Both the position numbers and the translations under genes were made by a program. DNA of 64,000 nt from UBA2199 sp964628035 (GTDB taxonomy: Bacteria > Acidobacteriota > Aminicenantia > UBA2199): positions 186,001-250,000 of the forward strand of contig CAZVPI010000001.1 of NCBI GenBank assembly GCA_964628035.1. Reading direction: 5' to 3'. The first letter of the stretch is position 1. The number at the start of each line of letters is the position of its first letter. Positions 31,838 to 38,887 of the stretch are shown in pieces. The notes under the pieces were generated by a model that was not told the DNA's origin, did no database searches, and saw only the letters and a program-made list of their open reading frames with translations.

Positions 31838-34252
31838 GTGGACAAGACGAAAGCCAGTTTTGAGGACAAGACGTACACGGCCGACAACATCAAGGTTCTC
31901 GAAGGCCTGGAAGCCGTGCGCGTGCGCCCGGCGATGTACATCGGCAGCACCGGCGCTCCAGGTCTCCACCACTTGGTGTACGAGGTGGTGGACAACTCCA
32001 TCGACGAGGCCATGGCCGGCTTCTGCGACCGCATCGAGGTGACGGTCCACTTCGACAACTCGGTCACGGTGAGCGACAACGGGCGCGGCATCCCGGTCGA
32101 CCTGCACAAGGAAGAGGGCCGACCGGCGGCGGAAGTGGTCATGACCACCCTGCACGCCGGCGGCAAGTTCGACAAGCAAAGCTACAAGATGTCGGGCGGC
32201 CTGCACGGCGTCGGCGTGTCGGTGGTCAATGCCCTTTCCTCGAAGCTGGAGCTGGAGATCAAGCGCGGCGGCAGCGTCTACGTGCAGAAATACGCCGGCG
32301 GCAAACCGACCACGCCGCTCAAGCAGGCCGGAAAATCGGCGCGGCGCGGCACCAAGATCACCTTCTGGCCCGACGAGGAGATCTTCGAGACCCTGGAGTT
32401 CAACTTCGGCGTCCTTTCGCGGCGGCTGAAGGAGCTGGCCTTCCTCAACCAGGGCCTGACCATCGTGCTCAACGACGAGCGGGTCGACAAGAAGGAAACC
32501 TACTTCTACAAGGGGGGCATCGTCGAGTACGTCAAGTACCTGGTGGGGGCCAAGCCGCGGGTGCACAATGCGCCGATCTACCTGGCCACCAAGAGGGACG
32601 ACATCGAGATCGAAATCGCCTTTCAGTACGTTTCGTCCTACAACGAGACGCTCTATTCCTTCGTCAACAACATCAACACTGTCGAGGGCGGCACCCACCT
32701 GACCGGCTTCAAGTCGGGCATCACGCGCACGATCAACAGCGTGGCCCAGGCCAACAACCTGCTCAGGGATTTCAAGGACGTCTTTTCCGGCGACGACGTC
32801 CGCGAGGGGCTGACGGCCGTGGTGTCGATCCGCATCAAGGACCCGCAGTTCGAAGGCCAGACCAAGGCCAAACTGGGCAATTCCGACGTCAAGGGCATCG
32901 TGGAGTCGTTCGTCAATCAGAAGCTGGGCGATTACTTCGAGGCCAACCTCAACGTGGCCCGGGCCATCATCAACAAGGTGCTGCTGGCGGCCAAGGCCCG
33001 CGAAGCCTCCAAGAAAGCCAAGGATCTTGTGCGCAAGTCGAACCTGCTGGAGAGCACGACCCTGCCGGGCAAGCTCGCCGACTGCCAGTCCCGCAACCCC
33101 GAGGAGAGCGAACTGTTCATCGTCGAGGGCGATTCGGCCGGAGGTTCGGCCAAGCAGGGGCGCGACCGCCGCTTCCAGGCCATCCTGCCGCTGCGGGGCA
33201 AGATCCTCAACGTGGAAAAGGCGTCGGCCATCAAGATGCTTGAGAACGAGGAGATCAAGAACATGATCGCCGCCCTGGGGGTGGGCATCGGCAAGGACGT
33301 CTTCGACGACGAGAAGCTGCGCTACCACAAGATCGTGATCATGACCGACGCCGACGTCGACGGCTCGCACATCCGCACCCTGATCATGACCTTTTTCTTC
33401 CGCCAGATGCAGTCGCTGATCGAGAAAGGCTACCTCTACCTGGCGCAGCCCCCCCTGTACCTGATCAAGAAGGGTCAGAGCAAAGTCTACCTGAAGAACG
33501 AGAAGGAGTTGGAAAATTATCTCTTCGCCAAGATCGGCGACGAGGTGGTCTTTTGCAAGAAGGATTTCCAGGGCGAACTGCTGAAAGGCCAGAAACTGGT
33601 CAAGTTCATCAAGCTGGTGCACAAGAAGAACCTGCTGATGGGCAACCTGGAGAAGCGCGGCCTGCCGCGGCCGCTGACCAAGAAGCTGGTCCGGCTCATC
33701 GACAGCGAGAACGACTTCCAGGACAAGGCCAAGGTCCGCGCCATCGCCCAGCAGCTGCTGAAGGACTCCCCCTGCCGCAACGTGGAGACCAAGTTCGACA
33801 AGGAGTACGGCGCCTACACCCTGGACCTCGAATTCGAGATGAACGGCGTGGCCAGCCGCAAGATCGTCAACCATGACTTTCTCACCGGGCCCGAGTTTTC
33901 CGACATCAACGAGGTGTACGACAAGCTCGACGAGTACCCGGCTCCTCCCTATTTCATCCAAGTCGGCCGCGAGGCGTTCGTCCAGGAAAGCCGCAAGGAT
34001 CTGGTGACCGTCCTGTTCGACAAGCTGGTGAAGGGCCTGAGCATCCAGCGCTACAAGGGCCTGGGCGAGATGAATCCCGACCAGCTGTGGGAGACGACCA
34101 TGGATCCCGAGAACCGCACCCTGCTGCAGGTCAGCATGAACGATTTGCACGAGTGCGAGGAGATCTTCGACACGCTGATGGGCAATGACGCGGCCAAGCG
34201 CAAGGACTTCATCGTGCAGAACGCGCTGAACGTGCGCAACCTGGACATCTAG
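31838..34252 (+). CDS. gyrB: DNA gyrase subunit B
   Basis: 804 residues. GHKL ATPase: VVDNSIDEAMAGF, SDNGRGIPVD, GLHGVGVSVVNALS. TOPRIM: VEGDSAGGSAKQGRDR and MTDADVDGSHIRTL; C-terminal GEMNPDQLWETTMDP. With GyrA it introduces negative supercoils using ATP. GTG start at 31838 with AAGGAG five bases after recF coding. It is 11 bases from gyrA. Confidence 0.97.
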   Translation: MDKTKASFEDKTYTADNIKVLEGLEAVRVRPAMYIGSTGAPGLHHLVYEVVDNSIDEAMAGFCDRIEVTVHFDNSVTVSDNGRGIPVDLHKEEGRPAAEVVMTTLHAGGKFDKQSYKMSGGLHGVGVSVVNALSSKLELEIKRGGSVYVQKYAGGKPTTPLKQAGKSARRGTKITFWPDEEIFETLEFNFGVLSRRLKELAFLNQGLTIVLNDERVDKKETYFYKGGIVEYVKYLVGAKPRVHNAPIYLATKRDDIEIEIAFQYVSSYNETLYSFVNNINTVEGGTHLTGFKSGITRTINSVAQANNLLRDFKDVFSGDDVREGLTAVVSIRIKDPQFEGQTKAKLGNSDVKGIVESFVNQKLGDYFEANLNVARAIINKVLLAAKAREASKKAKDLVRKSNLLESTTLPGKLADCQSRNPEESELFIVEGDSAGGSAKQGRDRRFQAILPLRGKILNVEKASAIKMLENEEIKNMIAALGVGIGKDVFDDEKLRYHKIVIMTDADVDGSHIRTLIMTFFFRQMQSLIEKGYLYLAQPPLYLIKKGQSKVYLKNEKELENYLFAKIGDEVVFCKKDFQGELLKGQKLVKFIKLVHKKNLLMGNLEKRGLPRPLTKKLVRLIDSENDFQDKAKVRAIAQQLLKDSPCRNVETKFDKEYGAYTLDLEFEMNGVASRKIVNHDFLTGPEFSDINEVYDKLDEYPAPPYFIQVGREAFVQESRKDLVTVLFDKLVKGLSIQRYKGLGEMNPDQLWETTMDPENRTLLQVSMNDLHECEEIFDTLMGNDAAKRKDFIVQNALNVRNLDI

Positions 34253-34263
34253 GGGAAACCGGC

Positions 34264-36720
34264 ATGGAAGCAAAAGAGAAGCACAAGGAAGAGCGCAAGG
34301 CCAAGATCGAGGAGATCGCCCTCGAGAACGAGATGCGGACCTCGTACCTCGACTACTCGATGAGCGTCATCATCGGCCGGGCCATCCCCGATATCCGCGA
34401 CGGCCTGAAGCCGGTGCACCGCCGCTGCCTGTTCTCCATGCACCAGACCGGGTCGCACTACAACCAGCCGTACAAGAAATCGGCGCGCATCGTCGGCGAC
34501 GTGATGGGCAAATACCACCCGCACGGCGACGCCGCCATCTACGACACCCTGGTGCGCATGGCCCAGGACTTCTCCCTGCGCTATCCCCTGGTCGACGGCC
34601 AGGGCAACTTCGGATCGATCGACGGCGATCCGCCGGCGGCCATGCGCTACACCGAGGCCCGCCTGGACAAGATCACCAACGAGATCCTCAACGACCTGGA
34701 CAAGGGGACGGTCGACTTCGTCCCCAACTACGACGGCTCGCTGACCGAGCCGTCGATCCTGCCCTCGCTGCTGCCCATGCTGCTGCTGAACGGCACGTCG
34801 GGCATCGCCGTGGGCATGGCCACCTCGATCCCGCCCCACAACCTCGGGGAGCTGGTCGACGCCTTCACCCATTTCGTCGACCACCGCGACGCCGGCGTCG
34901 ACGAGCTGATGAAGATCATGCCCGGCCCCGACTTCCCCACCGGCGGCTTCATCTTCGGGCAGAACATGATCCGGGCCGCCTACGAGACCGGCAAGGGCAG
35001 CGTCGTCGTCCGGGGCAAAGCTGTGGTCGAGACGGACGCCAAGGGCCGGCAGAAGATCGTCATCACCGAGATCCCCTACCAGACGAACAAGGCCAAAATC
35101 CTGGAAAGCATCGCCGAACTGGTCAAGACCAAGCGGCTGGAAGGCATCTCCGACCTGCGCGACGAGTCGGACCGCGACGGCATGCGCATCGTCATCGAGA
35201 TCAAGAAGGACGAGATCCCCGAGGTCATCCTCAACACGCTGTTCAAGCACACCCAGCTGCAGATCAGTTACTCGATCATCCTGCTGGCCATCGTCAACCA
35301 GCAGCCGCAGCAGTTCACCCTGATCGATTATTTCAACTATTTCCTGGGCCATCGCAAGGAGATCGTCCGCCGCCGCTCGCTCTTCGAGCTGGACAAGGCC
35401 GAACGCAGGGCGCACATCATCGAGGGGTTGAAGACCGCCCTGGGCAAGCTCGATCTGGTCATCAAGATCATCCGCGGTTCCAAGAACCGCCCGGAGGCCA
35501 AGGAGCAGCTGATGGAGCGCATCCGGCTGACCGCGGTCCAGGCCGACGCCATCCTCGACATGCAGCTCTACCGCCTGACCGGACTGGAAATCGAGAAGCT
35601 GGAGAACGAGTACATCGACCTGATCAAGCTGATCAACTACCTGCGCGAGCTGCTGGCCAGCGAGCGTCTGCTGCTCACCGTGATCAAGGACGAGCTGCGC
35701 AAGGTCAAGGAGCAGTTCGCCGACAAACGGCGCACCGAGATCGTCGAGAAGCCGCTTTCGGAATTCCGCATCGAGGACATGATCAAGGACGAGGACTTCG
35801 TCATCTCCTACACGCGCAACGGCTACATCAAGCGTACCACCCTGAGTTCCTACCGCAGCATGAGCCGGGGGACCATGGGCCGGAAGGGGATCGGCTTGAA
35901 GGAGGAGGACGCCATCTCGCGCGTCTTCGTCGCCTCGGCCCATGCCTACATCCTGGCCTTCACCGAGAAGGGGCGCATGTTCTGGATCCGGGTCTACGAC
36001 ATCCCCGAGGGCGACAGCGCCGGACGCGGCAAGCCCATCAACCGCCTGATCGGCATCGCGCCCGAGGAACGGGTGTGCTCGGTCATCAACGTGCGCGAGT
36101 TTCCCGAGGACAAATATGTCATGCTGTTCTCCCGGCAGGGCTATGTCAAGAAGACCTCGCTGGCCGAGTTCTCGCATCCGCGTATCAGCGGCATCATCGC
36201 CGCCGAGGTGCCGGACGACGATCGCCTCTTGGAGGCGGTGATCACGACGGGCAAGAACGAGATCATCCTGGGCACCTACCTGGGCAAGGCCCTGAAGTTC
36301 AGCGAGGTCAATGTGCGCCCCATGGGCCGCTCCGCCCGCGGCGTGACCGCCATCAAGCTGGGCAAAGGCGACTGCGTGGTCGGCGCCGACGTCATCAGCG
36401 AAAGCGACAAGTACATCCTGACCGTCACCGAGAACGGCATCGGCAAGAAGTCCGATCTCTCCCTGTACCGCCTGCAGAACCGCGGCGGCAAGGGGCTGAT
36501 CAACATCAAGATCACCGAAAAGCTGGGCAAGGTGGTCGGCCTGGCCACGCTCAGCGACGAGGACAGCGAGATCATCCTGTGCTCGGAGAAGGGGATCCTG
36601 AACAAGCAGGACACGGCCGAGCTGCGCGCCAAGGGGCGGGCCACCCAGGGGGTGCGCCTGGTCAACCTGAAGCCCGGCGACCGGGTGGTGGCCATCGAGA
36701 AAGTGAAGCAGGACGAGTGA
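34264..36720 (+). CDS. gyrA: DNA gyrase subunit A
   Basis: 818 residues. Catalytic Tyr in AAMRYTEARL, the winged-helix HPHGDAAIYDTLVRMAQ, and a six-bladed C-terminal DNA-wrapping domain. The GyrA box reads QNRGGKG rather than Q(R/K)RGG(R/K)G. At the position of E. coli Ser83 this protein has Ala (GDAAIYD), while Asp87 is kept. It forms the A2B2 gyrase with the upstream gyrB product. It ends 3 bases before the convergent tatD stop; no terminator is seen. Confidence 0.97.
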   Translation: MEAKEKHKEERKAKIEEIALENEMRTSYLDYSMSVIIGRAIPDIRDGLKPVHRRCLFSMHQTGSHYNQPYKKSARIVGDVMGKYHPHGDAAIYDTLVRMAQDFSLRYPLVDGQGNFGSIDGDPPAAMRYTEARLDKITNEILNDLDKGTVDFVPNYDGSLTEPSILPSLLPMLLLNGTSGIAVGMATSIPPHNLGELVDAFTHFVDHRDAGVDELMKIMPGPDFPTGGFIFGQNMIRAAYETGKGSVVVRGKAVVETDAKGRQKIVITEIPYQTNKAKILESIAELVKTKRLEGISDLRDESDRDGMRIVIEIKKDEIPEVILNTLFKHTQLQISYSIILLAIVNQQPQQFTLIDYFNYFLGHRKEIVRRRSLFELDKAERRAHIIEGLKTALGKLDLVIKIIRGSKNRPEAKEQLMERIRLTAVQADAILDMQLYRLTGLEIEKLENEYIDLIKLINYLRELLASERLLLTVIKDELRKVKEQFADKRRTEIVEKPLSEFRIEDMIKDEDFVISYTRNGYIKRTTLSSYRSMSRGTMGRKGIGLKEEDAISRVFVASAHAYILAFTEKGRMFWIRVYDIPEGDSAGRGKPINRLIGIAPEERVCSVINVREFPEDKYVMLFSRQGYVKKTSLAEFSHPRISGIIAAEVPDDDRLLEAVITTGKNEIILGTYLGKALKFSEVNVRPMGRSARGVTAIKLGKGDCVVGADVISESDKYILTVTENGIGKKSDLSLYRLQNRGGKGLINIKITEKLGKVVGLATLSDEDSEIILCSEKGILNKQDTAELRAKGRATQGVRLVNLKPGDRVVAIEKVKQDE

Positions 36721-36723
36721 AGG

Positions 36724-37500
36724 TCAGCGCCGCAAACGCTGGACGTTGAGCGCCACCCGCTCCTGCAGCTCTCCCGTGTGGATCTTCTTGATCTCGGCCA
36801 TCTTTTCCATCACGAGCCGCACCGCCAGCGGCGTGTTGACCTTGCCGCGCTCGGGCTCGGGCGCCAGGTAGGGTGAGTCGGTTTCGCTCAGCAGGTTTTC
36901 CAATGGGGTGGCGGCCACAACCTGGCGCAGGGCGTCGGCCTTGCGGAACGTGACGATCCCCGAGAAGGACAGGCTGCCGCCGCGAGCGACGATCTCGGCC
37001 GCCGTAACGGCGTCGCCGGTGTAGCAGTGGAACACGAACGGCGGGCCAAAGCGTTCTTCCTCAAGCAGGCGCAGCACCCGAGCCTCAGCCTGTCGCGAAT
37101 GGATGACCAGGGGCAGGCGGCGTTCGGCGGCGATGGCTGCCTGGCGGCGGAATACCCGCTCCTGGGTGTCGCGATGCGAGAAATCGTAGTGAAAATCGAG
37201 CCCGACCTCGCCCAGGGCCAGCACGCGCCGTCCGTCGAGAAAACGGAGCAGCCGGCGCTCGACCTCGGGAGTGTAGGTGTCGGCACCATGCGGATGGGCG
37301 CCGGCGACGGCGGCGATGGCGCCGTGATAGTCCAGCATCTCCCCGGTCACGGCCAGCGAGCGCTCGTCGTACGCATCGGCCACGGTGACCAGCAGGCTGA
37401 AATCCGAGGCGAAACAGCGGTCGATCAGTTCCCAGCGCTGGGTGTCGAAGCAGGGGTCGTCGAGGTGGCAGTGGAAGTCGATGAAGCCCACGTTTGGCAT
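36724..37500 (-). CDS. tatD: TatD-family metal-dependent deoxyribonuclease
   Basis: 258 residues. Metal ligands: FIDFHCHLDD (H-x-H), GEVGLDFHYDF (Glu), VIHSRQAE (His), FVFHCYTG (His) and SETDSPYLAPEP (Asp). TatD proteins are 3'-exonucleases with roles in DNA repair and turnover. ATG 37500 (MPNVGFIDFHCH); a -10-like TACAAT lies exactly six bases upstream, so the mRNA may be leaderless. Confidence 0.93.
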   Translation of the reverse strand: MPNVGFIDFHCHLDDPCFDTQRWELIDRCFASDFSLLVTVADAYDERSLAVTGEMLDYHGAIAAVAGAHPHGADTYTPEVERRLLRFLDGRRVLALGEVGLDFHYDFSHRDTQERVFRRQAAIAAERRLPLVIHSRQAEARVLRLLEEERFGPPFVFHCYTGDAVTAAEIVARGGSLSFSGIVTFRKADALRQVVAATPLENLLSETDSPYLAPEPERGKVNTPLAVRLVMEKMAEIKKIHTGELQERVALNVQRLRR

Positions 37501-37506
37501 GCCCCC

Positions 37507-37512
37507 ATTGTA
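37507..37512 (-). promoter_or_regulatory. -10 element of tatD, six bases from ATG
   Basis: TACAAT on the minus strand at 37512-37507, then six bases and the tatD ATG. The best -35 (TTGAGC, 37533-37528) has a short 15-base spacer, so promoter strength is uncertain. Confidence 0.4.
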
Positions 37513-37628
37513 CCGCAAACGGGGGCGGCTCAACAGCGCCGACAAGGAAGCCCCGGAGGCCATTCCATCCCCGGCCGCGGGGGAAATTTCTCCACGGATC
37601 GGGGCCAAGGCATCACCGGTGGGAGCGA

Positions 37629-37657
37629 TTGACGGCGCCGGGGTGCGAACGTATAAT
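37629..37657 (+). promoter_or_regulatory. consensus promoter of the HD-GYP/PPDK-like signalling operon
   Basis: TTGACG (37629-37634), 17-base spacer, perfect TATAAT (37652-37657). Start of transcription near 37664 leaves a ~9-base leader containing GGAG. Confidence 0.75.
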
Positions 37658-37672
37658 GCGGCTGGAGTGCAC

Positions 37673-38887
37673 ATGGTCAGCGGACTGAACCAGAACAAGG
37701 TGGCGGCGATCCTGAAGATCACCGAGGATCTCAACCGCGTCAAGGACATCGACTCGCTGCTTGACCGTGTGTTGCTGGAGGCGCGGCGCTTCTCGCGCGC
37801 CGACGCCGGTTCCATCTACCTGCTGGAGAACCAAAAACTGCGCATCAACTACGTGCAGAACGACACCCTGATGCGCCAGGAAAGCGGCAAGAAGTTCCTG
37901 TACCAGAACCACGAGATTCCGCTGGACGACAAGTCGATGGCCGGCTACGTGGCCATGACCCGCAAGCCCCTGATCATCGCCGACGCCTATGCCCTGGACG
38001 CAAGCGTCCCTTACGGCTTCAACCGCAGCTTCGACGAGATGGCGCGCTATCGAACGCGGTCGGTGCTGACCGTGCCGCTGATGGCCAGCCAGAACCGGCT
38101 GATCGGGGTGATGCAGATCATCAATTCGCTGGATGAAGAGGGCCAGGCGGTCCCCTTCCGCCTGGAGGACGAGCTGGTGACCGCCTACTTCGCCAACCAC
38201 GCCGCCGGCGGCATCGAGAAGGCGAAGATGACCCGTGAGATCATCCTGCGCATGATCGGCATCGCCGAAATGCGCGACCCCCAGGAGACGGGGGCCCACG
38301 TCAACCGCGTCGGCGCCTATTCGATCGAGATCTATTCCAAGTGGGCGGCGGGCCAGGGTGTGCCGGAGGGAGAAATCCGGCGCGTGCGTGACATCCTGCG
38401 CATTGCCGCCATGCTGCACGACGTGGGCAAGGTGGCCATATCCGACACGCTGCTCAAAAAGCAAGGGCCGCTGGCCCCGGACGAGTACGGGCAGATGCAG
38501 CGCCACGTGCTGCACGGCGCCAGGCTGTTCCAGAACTCCACGTCCGACTGGGACGACATGGCCGCCGAGATTGCCCTGCGCCATCACGAGCACTGGGACG
38601 GCAGCGGCTACCCGGGCACGGTCGCCGACCTGAACGCCGACATCTGGCAGCCGGGCCCGGGGCTGAGGGGGGAGGAGATCCCGCTCTCCGCGCGCATTGT
38701 CGCCCTCGCCGACGTCTACGACGCCCTGACCTCGGCCCGCGCCTACAAGGAGAGCTGGGACGAGGAGCGGGCCCTGGGGTATATCCGCAGCCAGCGCGGC
38801 CGGCAGTTCGATCCCGCGCTGGTCGACGTCTTTCTCTCCCTGCGGGACGTGATCCGCGCCATCAAGGACAAATATGCCGAATCCTGA
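37673..38887 (+). CDS. GAF and HD-GYP domain protein (c-di-GMP phosphodiesterase type)
   Basis: 404 residues. An N-terminal GAF domain (~20-180: AGSIYLLENQKLRINYVQND, VGVMQIINSLDEEGQ-like block) is followed by an HD-GYP domain. The catalytic HD is HDVGK at 249-253, and HHEHWDGSGYP at 304-314 includes the GYP triad. HD-GYP proteins hydrolyse cyclic di-GMP; the GAF domain likely senses a small molecule. No membrane segment is seen. Start ATG 37673 with GGAG 6 bases before. It overlaps the next gene by 14 bases, linking second-messenger turnover to the PPDK-like protein. Confidence 0.9.
   Translation: MVSGLNQNKVAAILKITEDLNRVKDIDSLLDRVLLEARRFSRADAGSIYLLENQKLRINYVQNDTLMRQESGKKFLYQNHEIPLDDKSMAGYVAMTRKPLIIADAYALDASVPYGFNRSFDEMARYRTRSVLTVPLMASQNRLIGVMQIINSLDEEGQAVPFRLEDELVTAYFANHAAGGIEKAKMTREIILRMIGIAEMRDPQETGAHVNRVGAYSIEIYSKWAAGQGVPEGEIRRVRDILRIAAMLHDVGKVAISDTLLKKQGPLAPDEYGQMQRHVLHGARLFQNSTSDWDDMAAEIALRHHEHWDGSGYPGTVADLNADIWQPGPGLRGEEIPLSARIVALADVYDALTSARAYKESWDEERALGYIRSQRGRQFDPALVDVFLSLRDVIRAIKDKYAES

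Noticed and set aside
31646..34273. 875-codon minus-strand open frame opposite gyrB
   Set aside because: GyrB is unmistakable on the plus strand; the antisense frame is a codon-bias artefact.
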